From Lederbergia citrisecunda (GTDB lineage Bacteria; Bacillota; Bacilli; Bacillales; Bacillaceae_C): a stretch of 64,000 nucleotides of DNA. The notes beneath the pieces were generated by a model. The model saw only the letters and a program-made list of their open reading frames with translations. It was not told the DNA's origin and searched no databases. The stretch spans positions 3,149,992 through 3,213,991 of the forward strand of contig NZ_JAGYPJ010000001.1 in assembly GCF_018343695.1 (NCBI RefSeq). Direction: 5' to 3'. Below, in pieces: positions 7,210 through 16,547 of the stretch; position 1 is the first letter of the stretch; each line of letters opens with the position of its first letter. Both the position numbers and the translations under genes were made by a program.

Positions 7210-8841
7210 TTATTGTGGCTCCTTTTCAAGTAGCTTATGGAAAACAAAAATGGCCGTGGCACTGATTGCAACAATAAGTAATGATGCTTGTGATGCTTCC
7301 ATTATTTTTTCATCACTCGCATATTGGAAAGCTTTCGTCGATAATGTATCAAAATTAAATGGCCTTAAAATCAAAGTTAACGGAATTTCTTTTAAAATAT
7401 CAACAAATACAAGAATAAATCCACTTATAATGGCTCCTTTCATCATGGGAACATCGACTTTTAAAAATGTTTTCGTTAACCCCATGCCTAGAAGCCTTGA
7501 TGCATCGCGAAAATTAGTTCCAATCTTATCGTATCCTGATTCAATTGAATTAAAACCGATGGCAAAAAAGCGAATAATATATGCCGCAATGAGCATGACA
7601 AGGCTGACACTTAGAACTAGACCGGTATCAATGCCGAGCATTATATAAACCGGAGCCAGAGCCTTATCAACTGCGATAAAAGCAGTAACTACAGCGACAG
7701 CGATGACTGCTCCGGGAATCGAATAGCCAAGCACCGTCAATTTCGGGAGTGCTTTTGCTATTTTGCCGTGAACAAGTCGACCGAAATTGCCGACAATAAG
7801 GGCGAAAAAGATGATAAGTGTTGAACTGATTCCCGCTACCATGACAGAATTTTTCACATATAAAAGAAAATTATTAAACGGGATTTTCCCCCACGTCAAG
7901 ATTAACCAATCTATTAATTGAATACTTGGTATCAAAAAAGCAAGGCTAAAAATAAACATACCGTACAAACTGGCAAGTATTGCTTTCTTTCCCTTCAAAC
8001 GCACAAGTGGGAGCGGCCTAATTTTAGTGGACGAAAAACTATACTGTTTTTTCCCTCGTAGCAATTTTTCAACAATAAGAATAAATATAACTAGACCCAT
8101 TAAAGATGCGGCAAGTTTAATAGAAGATTCAATGTCTCCTAGCCCAAACCATGTTTGGAAAATAGCTGTACTGAATGTTTGGATACCATAATATTTTACA
8201 ACCCCATAGTCATTCAATACTTCAAGTACAACTAAGCTTGCGCCACCTATTATGGAAACACGAGAAATTGGAAGCACAACTTTGAAGAATATTTGCCATG
8301 GTCCCCTGCCAAGAACTCTTGCACTTTCAATGAGCGAAGCAGATTGTTGAGATAAGAAAATTCTTGTGATTGTATATACATATGGATATAAAAATAACGT
8401 ATAGATGAAAATGGCTCCAGGTATATTCATAATGTCAAAATAAGCTGGATTTACAGTAATATCAAATTGATTTCGTAAGGTTTTTTGGATAACGCCAGTA
8501 TAGTTCACAATTCCGTGATACGTGTAAGCACCAATGAATGGTGGAATAGATAGCGGTAATATAAGTGCCCATTTCAAAAAATTCCTTAAAGGAAATTGAT
8601 ATTGGGCTATTAACCAAGCTAGGCTAAGTCCGATAAAAATGGTTAATAACGCTGTTGAAATTACAAGAATAATAGATGTTTGTAAATATTGAAACAGTAC
8701 ATGTTCTTTAATATGAAGCCAATTTTCTGTTACTGGTGAAAATATCCCTGTAACAATCGATAAATTTGGAAGGAATAATAAAAGAATAATAACTGTTGCT
8801 GCTATCGTCCAACTATTCACATTCACAAGAAACTTTCGCAT
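7210..8841 (-). CDS. Ferric-iron ABC transporter permease (FbpB-like, two fused domains)
   Basis: The 543-residue membrane protein has two homologous halves, each with about six membrane segments and an inner EAA-type loop: SARVLGRGPWQIFFKVVLPISR (first half) and DASRLLGMGLTKTFLKVDVPMMKG (second half). This fused architecture is typical of FbpB/SfuB-type iron permeases. It forms the channel fed by the binding lipoprotein upstream. AGAGGTG precedes the ATG. It lies between the binding-protein gene and the ATPase gene and is co-oriented with both. Confidence 0.87.
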   Translation of the reverse strand: MRKFLVNVNSWTIAATVIILLLFLPNLSIVTGIFSPVTENWLHIKEHVLFQYLQTSIILVISTALLTIFIGLSLAWLIAQYQFPLRNFLKWALILPLSIPPFIGAYTYHGIVNYTGVIQKTLRNQFDITVNPAYFDIMNIPGAIFIYTLFLYPYVYTITRIFLSQQSASLIESARVLGRGPWQIFFKVVLPISRVSIIGGASLVVLEVLNDYGVVKYYGIQTFSTAIFQTWFGLGDIESSIKLAASLMGLVIFILIVEKLLRGKKQYSFSSTKIRPLPLVRLKGKKAILASLYGMFIFSLAFLIPSIQLIDWLILTWGKIPFNNFLLYVKNSVMVAGISSTLIIFFALIVGNFGRLVHGKIAKALPKLTVLGYSIPGAVIAVAVVTAFIAVDKALAPVYIMLGIDTGLVLSVSLVMLIAAYIIRFFAIGFNSIESGYDKIGTNFRDASRLLGMGLTKTFLKVDVPMMKGAIISGFILVFVDILKEIPLTLILRPFNFDTLSTKAFQYASDEKIMEASQASLLIVAISATAIFVFHKLLEKEPQ

Positions 8842-8969
8842 GATGCCTACACCTCTGAATCAATGACCAATTACGGAATTTAATACACATTTACTGTATG
8901 TAGAGTTTAAAGTTAATACGCTTTCCGGTCTTTATGATACTATTTTTCAAACCTTTGATAACCGCAAGA

Positions 8970-8997
8970 AACCCCTTGCTAGCATACAGCAAGGGTT
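8970..8997 (-). terminator. Hairpin between binding-protein and permease genes
   Basis: AACCCCTTGCT and AGCAAGGGTT pair with one bulged base. The following minus-strand T run is poor. It may attenuate or stabilise the upstream transcript so that binding protein is made in excess. Confidence 0.5.
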
Positions 8998-9004
8998 CTC
9001 TCTA

Positions 9005-10081
9005 TTATTTCCAGCCGACTTCGTTGAAAATCATGATTGCTTTGGCGTTATTATCACCTAGAACTGATAGTGGGATGTCTTGTTCCTTGAACTCTCCCCA
9101 TGATTGTAACAATTCAGACGGTTTGACATGTTCATTTACAGGATATTCATAATTTGCTTCTGCAAAAACTGCTTGTGCTTCATCTGCAGATAAAAACTCA
9201 AGTAGTTTAACAGCATTGCCTTTATTTTTAGATGCTTTCACAACTCCAGCACCACTCACATTAACATGAGCGCCATTTGTATCTTGGTTTGGGAAAAATA
9301 CTCCGAGCTGTTCAGCCACTTTAACTTCTTCAGGATCTTCGGAATTAAGCATTTGACCAAAATAATAAGTGTTCATAATAGCAACATCGCCTACACCCGC
9401 AGCTATCGCTTTTGCCTGGTCACGGTCTCCGCCCTCAGGGTTTTGAGCCATATTGTTTACAATACCTTGAGCCCATTCTTTTGCTTTTTCCTCACCATCA
9501 ATTTCAATAAATGATGCAAGAAGGGATTGGTTATATACACTTTCAGATGAGCGAACTAAAATGCGTCCTTTCCACTTGTCTTCTGTTAGAGCTTCATAAG
9601 TAGAAAGTTCTTCAGGTTTAACTTTTTCTTTATTATACACTAAAATACGAGCTCTTTTCGTTAAACCATACCACATTTTATCTTTATCTTGGAATTTTGC
9701 AGGGATTTGCTTATCAAGCACTTCACTGGAGACTGATTGTAGCAATCCAGCATCCTTTGCACGGAATAATCTTCCAACATCAGCGGTTAAAAAGAGATCT
9801 GCCTTCGTTGCATCACCTTCACGCTTGATTCTTTCAAGCAATTCGTCTGCTTCTCCTTTAATGATGTTTACTTTAATACCTGTTTGTTCTTCAAATTTAG
9901 CATATAGTTCATTATCGACATCATAATGTCGGCTAGTATATAGATTAACTTCTTTGCTTTCGGCAACTTTTTCATTCCCTTGGGAATTAGAAGATCCTTC
10001 TTTATTTTTTTCCGGCTGACTTCCGCAGGCTGCAAGTGCCATAACAAAGCAGCAGATTAATATCGAAAAAACTTTTTTCAA
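9005..10081 (-). CDS. Ferric-iron ABC transporter substrate-binding lipoprotein (FbpA-like)
   Basis: The 358-residue protein starts with a lipoprotein signal peptide (KKVFSILICCFVMALAACGS; lipid-modified Cys in the LAAC box) followed by a Ser/Glu-rich linker. The mature part reads VNLYTSRHYDVDNELYAKFE, the hallmark of FbpA/FutA-type Fe3+ binding proteins of the extracellular solute-binding family 1. It would be tethered outside the membrane and deliver iron to the FbpB-like permease. It leads the operon, under a promoter with a Fur box. An intergenic hairpin may let it be expressed above the permease. Confidence 0.9.
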   Translation of the reverse strand: MKKVFSILICCFVMALAACGSQPEKNKEGSSNSQGNEKVAESKEVNLYTSRHYDVDNELYAKFEEQTGIKVNIIKGEADELLERIKREGDATKADLFLTADVGRLFRAKDAGLLQSVSSEVLDKQIPAKFQDKDKMWYGLTKRARILVYNKEKVKPEELSTYEALTEDKWKGRILVRSSESVYNQSLLASFIEIDGEEKAKEWAQGIVNNMAQNPEGGDRDQAKAIAAGVGDVAIMNTYYFGQMLNSEDPEEVKVAEQLGVFFPNQDTNGAHVNVSGAGVVKASKNKGNAVKLLEFLSADEAQAVFAEANYEYPVNEHVKPSELLQSWGEFKEQDIPLSVLGDNNAKAIMIFNEVGWK

Positions 10082-10119
10082 GTTATTTCACTCCCTATTA
10101 ATATATGTAATCACATAAA

Positions 10120-10134
10120 TGAAAATGATTCTCA
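10120..10134 (-). promoter_or_regulatory. Fur box of the ferric-iron ABC operon
   Basis: On the minus strand TGAGAAT-C-ATTTTCA is a 7-1-7 Fur box. It lies just downstream of the -10 element, where bound Fur would block transcription when iron is plentiful. Confidence 0.8.
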
Positions 10135-10140
10135 ATTTCA

Positions 10141-10168
10141 ATTATATGGATGAGAGCCTATTTGTCAA
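10141..10168 (-). promoter_or_regulatory. Promoter of the ferric-iron ABC operon
   Basis: On the minus strand a perfect TTGACA (10168-10163) and a perfect TATAAT (10146-10141) are separated by 16 bp. Confidence 0.75.
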
Positions 10169-10287
10169 TTACTTTTAACAATATTTTTTCTCTAGTATAT
10201 ATTTAGGAAGGTCGCATACTGATTTCGTTTTAGTATTTATTCAGTAAAACTATCCAATAGATTAATTATTGTTTCAACGGTTTATTT

Positions 10288-12240
10288 TTACAAGGCATGC
10301 ATTTCCTGCTCCGCCTCCTCCCATCTCACAGTATACCCCTGACCTTTAGCACAAAAGATGGAGGAAGAAGTATATTTTGGATCAGCATTTTTATCATACC
10401 CAATTCTTTCAATGACTTCCTTCTCATTATGGCATCGTTCATATCCTGAAAAAACGAGGGAAATGGCTCCCTTCCCATGGGTAAGAGCAGATAATTGGGC
10501 AGGGTAATCCATAAACGTTGCAACCGGTGCGATTCCTGATAAAAATGCTTTATCTCCTTCTGTTTTTGGCGGATCAAATATACCGTGTCTCGCTTGAATG
10601 TCGGAAATGACACGGCCCATCTGTTCAATATCGATTTTTATTTTATATTGATAAACTGGCTCCAGTACGATATTTTTTGCTTTTTCCAAACCTTGTCGTA
10701 ACGCTCTAAAGGTTGCCTCCCTAAAATCCCCACCTGATGTATGCTTATTATGGGCACGTCCTGTGAGTAATGTGACTTTTACATCGGTCAATGGTGAACC
10801 TGTTAAAAGTCCATTATGTTCTCGTTCAAAAAGATGATGTTGAATAAGATTTTGATTACCAACAGACAAATCATCTGCATGGCAAGCATTTTCAAACGTA
10901 ATTCCGCTATTGCTCTCCGCTGGTTCTAGCCTCATATGCACTTCCGCATAGTGTCCTAAAGGCTCAAAATGCCCATAGCCATTCACGGTTGTTTCAATTG
11001 TTTCCTTGTAAAGAATTTCAGGTTTGTCAAAAGTAACTTTTAACTGGAAACGATCGAAAACGATTTGTTCCAATACTTCGAGTTGAATAATGCCCATGAC
11101 ATGGATATGAATTTCCTGCAAACTTTCTTCCCATATGACGTTTAAAGACGGATCCTCAGCATCTAGAATGTTAAAATAACGAATAGCCTCTTTAATATTA
11201 ACTCCTGTCTCGAATATTACTTTTGATTTCAGTGTCGGGATCATTTCATAATGGATTTTTTCTCGTATTGATCCAATACCTTCACCAACTTCAGTATTAG
11301 ACAAGCCCGTAACCGCAAACAGTTGACCAGCTTCAACCTGTCTGACTGATTGAAATTTATTCCCACTGTACAGACGGATTTGGGTAACTTTTTCAGTAAT
11401 TGACTTATCCCCATCTCCGTATTCAATTTCCTCTCTGACATGTAACGTTCCTTGTAGGGCTTTAATAAACGTTACACGAGTTCCATTCTCGTCATGGCGT
11501 ATTTTATAAACTTGACCAGCAAAAGGAGATTCGTTTTCGTAAAAAGTAGATGTTAATAAATCGATCTTTTCAAGAAAGGAATCAACCCCAATATCCTGAA
11601 GGGCAGAACCACACATACAAGGAAAAAATTGATTCTCATTAATCATTCCTTTCATTGCATTCAACCACAATTCTTTGTCGTACCCCTTTTCCATATAACG
11701 CTCGAACAGGGCTTCATTTCTTTCCGCGATGAATTCAATTAAATCCTCACTCATTTCACCATTAGACAAAGAATCAGTTAGATTATAAACATCTTCCGTT
11801 AAGTTCAATCGAATATCTTTTATCACGGCACTTACGTCCGCTCCAACACGGTCAATTTTATTAATAAAGAAAAAAGTTGGGACTTGATGTTTTCTTAAGA
11901 GCTCCCAAACCGTTTCGGTATGTCCTTCTATCCCTTCTACTGCACTCATAATGATGACAGCATAATCCATCACTTGAATGGCACGTTCCATTTCAGGAGA
12001 AAAATCGACGTGGCCAGGAGTATCGATTAAATAATAATGAGAATCACGATAAGAGAACATCGCTTGTTCAGCGAATACCGTAATTCCTCGTTGTCTCTCA
12101 ATGTCGTGATTGTCTAAAAAAGTATCCTGATGATCAACGCGGCCTCGTTTCCGAATGCTATTTGTATGATAAAGAATTTGCTCAGAAAAAGTAGTTTTTC
12201 CTGCATCTACATGAGCTAATATTCCAATTGTTTTATTCAT
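10288..12240 (-). CDS. EF-G-like GTPase of the ribosomal protection family
   Basis: The 650-residue protein begins with a translational GTPase domain: G1 AHVDAGKTT (residues 9-17), RGIT in switch I, DTPGHVDF (G3) and NKID (G4). Elongation-factor-like domains II to V follow, including the VEPVYQYKIKI-type domain V. Length and domain order match the TetM/TetB(P)-type ribosomal protection proteins, which are EF-G paralogues that act on the ribosome. Chromosomal copies in Bacillus are usually annotated as translation-factor GTPases and need not confer drug resistance; the sequence does not settle this. It stands alone, divergent from the EAL-HDOD gene. Confidence 0.85.
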   Translation of the reverse strand: MNKTIGILAHVDAGKTTFSEQILYHTNSIRKRGRVDHQDTFLDNHDIERQRGITVFAEQAMFSYRDSHYYLIDTPGHVDFSPEMERAIQVMDYAVIIMSAVEGIEGHTETVWELLRKHQVPTFFFINKIDRVGADVSAVIKDIRLNLTEDVYNLTDSLSNGEMSEDLIEFIAERNEALFERYMEKGYDKELWLNAMKGMINENQFFPCMCGSALQDIGVDSFLEKIDLLTSTFYENESPFAGQVYKIRHDENGTRVTFIKALQGTLHVREEIEYGDGDKSITEKVTQIRLYSGNKFQSVRQVEAGQLFAVTGLSNTEVGEGIGSIREKIHYEMIPTLKSKVIFETGVNIKEAIRYFNILDAEDPSLNVIWEESLQEIHIHVMGIIQLEVLEQIVFDRFQLKVTFDKPEILYKETIETTVNGYGHFEPLGHYAEVHMRLEPAESNSGITFENACHADDLSVGNQNLIQHHLFEREHNGLLTGSPLTDVKVTLLTGRAHNKHTSGGDFREATFRALRQGLEKAKNIVLEPVYQYKIKIDIEQMGRVISDIQARHGIFDPPKTEGDKAFLSGIAPVATFMDYPAQLSALTHGKGAISLVFSGYERCHNEKEVIERIGYDKNADPKYTSSSIFCAKGQGYTVRWEEAEQEMHAL

Positions 12241-12504
12241 ACTCGTACCTCAATTCAGAGTCGTTCTTTGTAACTAATATTATAGCAAATGGATCAAAAG
12301 AACATTTCTCTATTTTCATACTAGAAATGCACCTCTTAGAAAATATTGTCAATTTTCTAGGAATATCGACCTCGTACATTGTAATTATTTCCAGTTTAAT
12401 ATATATTCGTAGTATGATTTGTAATTTTCTAAATAGGATTAATATTAAATGAATAATCTTTATAAAAGTAAAGTAAGATCGTGGTAATTTTTAGGGGGAG
12501 TCGT

Positions 12505-13737
12505 ATGGAGTTTTTTGTAGCGAGACAGCCGATTTTTACAAAAGCGAAAGAGATTTTTGCGTATGAATTGCTCTATCGCAGCAATCAAGAAAACATATTC
12601 CCTGAAATTGATGGAGATGTAGCAACGACTGATGTCATTGTTAATAGTTTTATTAACATAGGAATTGGTCAGCTTTCAAATGGGAAGCCATGCTTTATTA
12701 ATTTTACTGAAAGGTTACTAAACTTAAGACTCCCTTCCTATTTCCAACCAAATGAAATTATCGTAGAAATTCTGGAAACCGTAGAATTTAATCAAAATTT
12801 AGTGAACATATGCAAAGAACTTAAAACTCAAGGATATCAAATAGCCCTTGATGATTTTGTATTAAATAAGGAAAATCCATATTCCTATCCTTTATTGCAG
12901 CTTGCGGATATTGTAAAGGTTGATTTTCGAGAAACTACTGTACAAACAAGACAAATCATTGAACTAATTTCGAAACACTCCAACTTTAAATTACTTGCTG
13001 AAAAGATTGAAACGAAAGAGGAATTTGATTTAGCTGTAAAATCTGGCTACGAATATTTTCAAGGATACTTTTTTTCCAAGCCTGTCATTCTTTCAACTAA
13101 GGATGTACCTGAGTATTTTCAAAATTACTTTGCCATTATCAATCTTTTATCTAATGATGAACCCGATCTCGAACGAATAACCGAGTTAATTGAACAAGAT
13201 TTATCATTATCTTATAAGCTATTAAAGCTCATCAATTCACCGGCTTATCGCCCTGCCAGTAAAATAAATTCTATTAGACAGGCGATTGTCCGACTTGGAT
13301 TGAATGAACTAAAAAAATGGCTTTATATTCTTTCCATAAGAGGTAGTTCGACCGTAAGAAGCGAATGGTCTAAAGAAATATTCTTCAATAGTCTTGCCAG
13401 AGCGAAAATGTGTGAACTCATTGCCATACATATAGACATACAAAAGGAAGCATCCTCCTATTTCTTAACCGGAATGTTTTCCCTTATGGATGTATTATTT
13501 GGCCAGCCCATGGATGAAATATTACATTCGATGCCACTTCAAGAGGATATTTGTGATGCTTTAAAAGGACATTCTAATCAAATGAAGGATACGTTGGATT
13601 TGATTATTTCCATTGAAAAAGGAGACTGGGAGGGTTTTAATATTTGTTGTGAGAAGCTACATATCGAGGACCATATTGCTCACAGTAGCTATTATGAAGC
13701 TTTCAAATGGGCGAAACAATTAATCGAGGAGCAATAA
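12505..13737 (+). CDS. yuxH: EAL and HDOD domain protein (YuxH-like)
   Basis: The 410-residue protein matches YuxH in length and layout. An N-terminal EAL-type domain has FVARQPIF, YELLYR in place of EALxR, ILETVE, LDDFVL, KVDF, LLAEKIE and QGYFFSKP. A C-terminal HDOD domain follows (LSYKLLKLINSPAYRPASKINSIRQAI, about residues 230-260 on). EAL domains bind or hydrolyse c-di-GMP; several expected metal residues look altered, so a sensor rather than an active enzyme is possible. HDOD domains are signalling modules. The start is ATG 12505, preceded by GGGGGAG. It is monocistronic, ending in a clear terminator. Confidence 0.83.
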   Translation: MEFFVARQPIFTKAKEIFAYELLYRSNQENIFPEIDGDVATTDVIVNSFINIGIGQLSNGKPCFINFTERLLNLRLPSYFQPNEIIVEILETVEFNQNLVNICKELKTQGYQIALDDFVLNKENPYSYPLLQLADIVKVDFRETTVQTRQIIELISKHSNFKLLAEKIETKEEFDLAVKSGYEYFQGYFFSKPVILSTKDVPEYFQNYFAIINLLSNDEPDLERITELIEQDLSLSYKLLKLINSPAYRPASKINSIRQAIVRLGLNELKKWLYILSIRGSSTVRSEWSKEIFFNSLARAKMCELIAIHIDIQKEASSYFLTGMFSLMDVLFGQPMDEILHSMPLQEDICDALKGHSNQMKDTLDLIISIEKGDWEGFNICCEKLHIEDHIAHSSYYEAFKWAKQLIEEQ

Positions 13738-13740
13738 TGA

Positions 13741-13778
13741 AAGGAAAATCCGATAAGTCATCTGGATTTTCCTTTTTA
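13741..13778 (+). terminator. Terminator of yuxH
   Basis: AAGGAAAATCC pairs with GGATTTTCCTT, followed by TTTAAG. It starts within a few bases of the yuxH stop. Confidence 0.85.
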
Positions 13779-13811
13779 AGTAATCCATTTTTCAATGCAT
13801 TTATATTTTCA

Positions 13812-15068
13812 CTATGCTGCTTGTCTTACTTCTTGCCGCTGTTCTTTAATCAACATTCCTCCAATTAATCCTATCAACGAAAATACCACGGGTATGATAA
13901 AACCATAATGATATCCTACAGTACTAGGAGCAGTGTGAAAGTGATCGAGTATTTTTCCGAAAATGATCGGTAACAGAACAGCACTTAAAAAACCTCCTGT
14001 ATTGGCGAAACCCGATACGACTCCAACGACTTTTATATCAAAAGATTGTCGGACAACAGCGAATGTTAAAGAGCTGGCACCATTTCCAAAACCAATAATT
14101 AAGAAAAGAATAATGAGTACGATATATGGTGGTTTTCCACCAACTACAAATAAAGCAAGCCAACTTAAAAAAATCACAAAATGGACAAGTACATAGGGGC
14201 GCTTGATAGTGCCTAATCGGCTTGCAATCCAAGTTGTTAGAGGAGAGCCAATAAGTGCTCCAATAAGACCAATCATGACAAGCTGACTTGCACTTGAACG
14301 AGACATCCCATATACATGGATCCCGTACGGTACTGCCCAAGAACCAATGAATCCAATATACGTACCTACAAGACCGAAGTGACAAAAGAAGGTAGCCCAT
14401 GCTTGACGATCAGAAAATATTCTACGTAACAGCAACCCTGTTTTTTCCCGTTTAGACTCAGTCCGATTAGAAATTTTATAATCCTTAATGATTTGTTTCG
14501 GCTTTTTTTCAAGGACATAAAAAAGGAGACATGCACAAAGACATAAAATAATTCCTACTGTAAAAAAGACTGGCCGCCAACCCGATATCCCAATCCAGGC
14601 AGAAAATGGCACGGTCGCCATTAATACTCCTAAGCTTCCTGACATTCCTGCTATCCCAAGTAACCCGATAAATTCTTTCACTTTGAACCACTGACTTAGA
14701 ATTAATACTAGATTAACCCATATGGCTGCATCGCCAATCCCAACCATCAGCCTTGCCAAGAGAAGGATAAACTCGTTGGGAGCAATACTATATACTAATG
14801 TTCCTACACCATTAAGCAATGTTCCTACAATTAAAAATAGATTTGGGCCAAAACGATCTGATAAAATCCCGACCGGAATTTGTAAGCTAGCATAGGCAAA
14901 AAATTGAATACTCGTTAATAATCCAATGGTTGCTGCAGTTACTTTGAAATCATGCATCAATTGGTCTGAAATTAATCCTGGTGCCGTTCTTTGACTTACA
15001 ATCAAAAAATACGCTAATAATACCGTCGCAAATACAATCCATCTATATCTACTATTTTGCTTCTCCAC
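13812..15068 (-). CDS. MFS transporter
   Basis: The 418-residue protein has the 12-helix pattern of the major facilitator superfamily. The helix 2-3 loop motif PVGILSDRFGPN (a G-x-x-x-D-R-x-G signature) lies near residues 60-75, and GxLxGxPL-type motifs follow in the second half (GLIGALIGSPLTTWIASRLG). The substrate cannot be deduced; organic-anion/hexuronate-like MFS proteins share this layout. The start is GTG 15068, with AGGAG about 10 nt upstream. It is alone on the minus strand and convergent with yuxH. Confidence 0.8.
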   Translation of the reverse strand: MEKQNSRYRWIVFATVLLAYFLIVSQRTAPGLISDQLMHDFKVTAATIGLLTSIQFFAYASLQIPVGILSDRFGPNLFLIVGTLLNGVGTLVYSIAPNEFILLLARLMVGIGDAAIWVNLVLILSQWFKVKEFIGLLGIAGMSGSLGVLMATVPFSAWIGISGWRPVFFTVGIILCLCACLLFYVLEKKPKQIIKDYKISNRTESKREKTGLLLRRIFSDRQAWATFFCHFGLVGTYIGFIGSWAVPYGIHVYGMSRSSASQLVMIGLIGALIGSPLTTWIASRLGTIKRPYVLVHFVIFLSWLALFVVGGKPPYIVLIILFLIIGFGNGASSLTFAVVRQSFDIKVVGVVSGFANTGGFLSAVLLPIIFGKILDHFHTAPSTVGYHYGFIIPVVFSLIGLIGGMLIKEQRQEVRQAA

Positions 15069-15149
15069 TGATGTCGACTCCTGTATCTATAAATATCTAT
15101 TCATTATACTCCTAAGAGAACCTATCTCACCAATTAAAATATGGAAATG

Positions 15150-15200
15150 GAAAGAAAAATATAAAAAGGAATGAGTTACTAATTTAGCAACCCATTCCTT
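15150..15200 (-). terminator. Terminator of the decayed U32 peptidase gene
   Basis: On the minus strand AAGGAATGGGTTGCTA pairs with TAGTAACTCATTCCTT with two G-U pairs, followed by TTTTTATATTTTT. It still lies directly after the U32 remnant. Confidence 0.75.
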
Positions 15201-15227
15201 GTACATTATATTCCTATTTAGCATTCT

Positions 15228-15509
15228 TTATTTTCTTTTCCGTATCATATCATAAGGCTTAACAGGAGCATTAACTTTCATTTTTACAATCATCATCGCA
15301 TTTGGTGCACGATCAATTGGATTTCCCTCTTCACCCCACAAAAAATCAATTGTTTGATATAAATGAGAAAACTCTAGCCCATAAAATTCAATTTCATCTC
15401 CAACAACAAATAAATTACGTTGTTGAATCGTTGCGATTTGCGTCTCTTCATCATATTCAAATATTTGTCCTTTGAACCTCCCTCGACTAAAGTCGAAAGA
15501 TTCCTACCC
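15228..15509 (-). pseudogene. C-terminal remnant of a U32 family peptidase
   Basis: A minus-strand frame of about 93 codons ends at TAA 15228-15230. It reads FKGQIFEYDEETQIATIQQR, then VGDEIEFYG, then WGEEGNPIDRAPNAMMIVKM and PVKPYDMIRK. These are the conserved C-terminal motifs of collagenase-like U32 peptidases (YrrO/YhbU type), which normally exceed 400 residues. A TAG lies in frame just upstream of position 15509, and no start or catalytic region remains. It is therefore a truncated relic, probably a former paralogue of the yrrNO-type genes. Its terminator is intact. Confidence 0.8.
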
Positions 15510-15639
15510 CGTTACTCCTTTTGGAGGACTTCCTTTTTTTGGATATCTTTTTGTTCTTAGGAAAGGAGTATAGAGGGAAAATAGTACAAGTTATCGAATA
15601 AATATTTATTCTAAAAAATTCCAAAAAGGAGACTTATTC

Positions 15640-16020
15640 ATGTCTGTTAATATTGAAAGCAAGATTAAGCATTTCTCCGCCATCTTCTTTGTTTCTAACC
15701 GTAAGGAAGTAATGGATTATTATAGCAAATTAGGGTTTTGGTGTGATTATGAAATGGGATTCGTTGAACGGGATGGACTCATGCTCATTGTTCATGAAAG
15801 TGAAAACTCGAACTCTATTGTTCCCAATTCTCCTATACATGGAAATGAGGCTTTACATATATTTGCGATGGTTGAGGGTGTTGACAACTTATATGAGGAG
15901 TTTAAGTCCAAGGGGGCAGTATTTCAATATATTTTAAGAACGAATCCATACAAAATGAAAGAGTTTGCCATTATAGATCCGCAAGGTTATACGATTGGGT
16001 TCGGGGAACCAATAAGTTAA
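15640..16020 (+). CDS. VOC family protein (glyoxalase/bleomycin-resistance fold)
   Basis: The 126-residue protein fits one VOC module pair: AIFFVSNRKEVMDYYSKLGFWCDYE at the start and FAIIDPQGYTIGFGEP at the end, typical of glyoxalase-I-like folds. Metal ligands are not obvious at every expected place, so enzyme or binding function is open. AAAAGGAG precedes the ATG. It is followed after 27 nt by a GyrI-like gene, so the two are probably co-transcribed. Confidence 0.75.
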   Translation: MSVNIESKIKHFSAIFFVSNRKEVMDYYSKLGFWCDYEMGFVERDGLMLIVHESENSNSIVPNSPIHGNEALHIFAMVEGVDNLYEEFKSKGAVFQYILRTNPYKMKEFAIIDPQGYTIGFGEPIS

Positions 16021-16047
16021 AACTTTACTAAAGGGGTTATGGATACA

Positions 16048-16512
16048 ATGAGTCAGGCAAATTTTGAAGTTGTCCAATTAGACGAGAAAAAATATATCGG
16101 AGTAGCTGCCACTTCTTCCTTCCAAAACATCACAGGAATAGCTGAAGCACGAAACATTTTCATGGACAGAAAAAGGGAAATTGAACTTATCGGAGACGAA
16201 AATACATATACATGTGTCCATTTCGCAAATGAAGTATTATTCACTTATATTTATTGTGTGGGAGTCCAAGAACTAAAGACGATTCCAAACGGAATGATTG
16301 GGTTTACAGTTCCAAATCAACAATATGTTAAATTCTGTTCAACTGGTGAAGAACCATATGAAGCTATTAGCCATTATGTAAAAGAAAACGATATGGTCAT
16401 AAATACAAACGCTGTTTCTTTAGAAGTTTTTAAATTTGGTAAAGAAGAGAATAAATATAATGCTGATATTTACGTCCCTTTTTTATATAAAACTGTAGAA
16501 TCATTCAATTGA
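16048..16512 (+). CDS. GyrI-like effector-binding domain protein
   Basis: The protein of about 154 residues has the GyrI-like/AraC effector-binding fold: an N-terminal VVQLDEKKYIGVAATSSF strand pair, a central IPNGMIGFTVPNQQYVKFCSTGE strand region, and the C-terminal LEVFKFG...ADIYVPF block. Such proteins bind small hydrophobic or drug-like molecules; no DNA-binding domain is attached here. ATG 16048 is preferred over ATG 16039, which lies only 2 nt after the AAAGGGG site. It forms a probable operon with the VOC gene. Confidence 0.75.
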   Translation: MSQANFEVVQLDEKKYIGVAATSSFQNITGIAEARNIFMDRKREIELIGDENTYTCVHFANEVLFTYIYCVGVQELKTIPNGMIGFTVPNQQYVKFCSTGEEPYEAISHYVKENDMVINTNAVSLEVFKFGKEENKYNADIYVPFLYKTVESFN

Positions 16513-16542
16513 AATAGAGCATGGAAAACTCCATGCTCTATT
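16513..16542. terminator. Convergent terminator between the GyrI-like gene and htpG
   Basis: AATAGAGCATGG pairs perfectly with CCATGCTCTATT (12 bp), lying between the two convergent stops. Confidence 0.85.
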
Positions 16543-16547
16543 AATAT

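Noticed and set aside
10326-10628. Minus-strand frame inside the EF-G-like GTPase gene
   Set aside because: It is a shadow of the real gene in another frame.
10288-12240. Calling the GTPase a tetracycline resistance gene
   Set aside because: Family similarity alone does not prove resistance, and there is no mobile context.
14038-14400. Trp/Cys-rich minus-strand frame inside the MFS gene
   Set aside because: It is a shadow frame of the MFS transporter with implausible composition.
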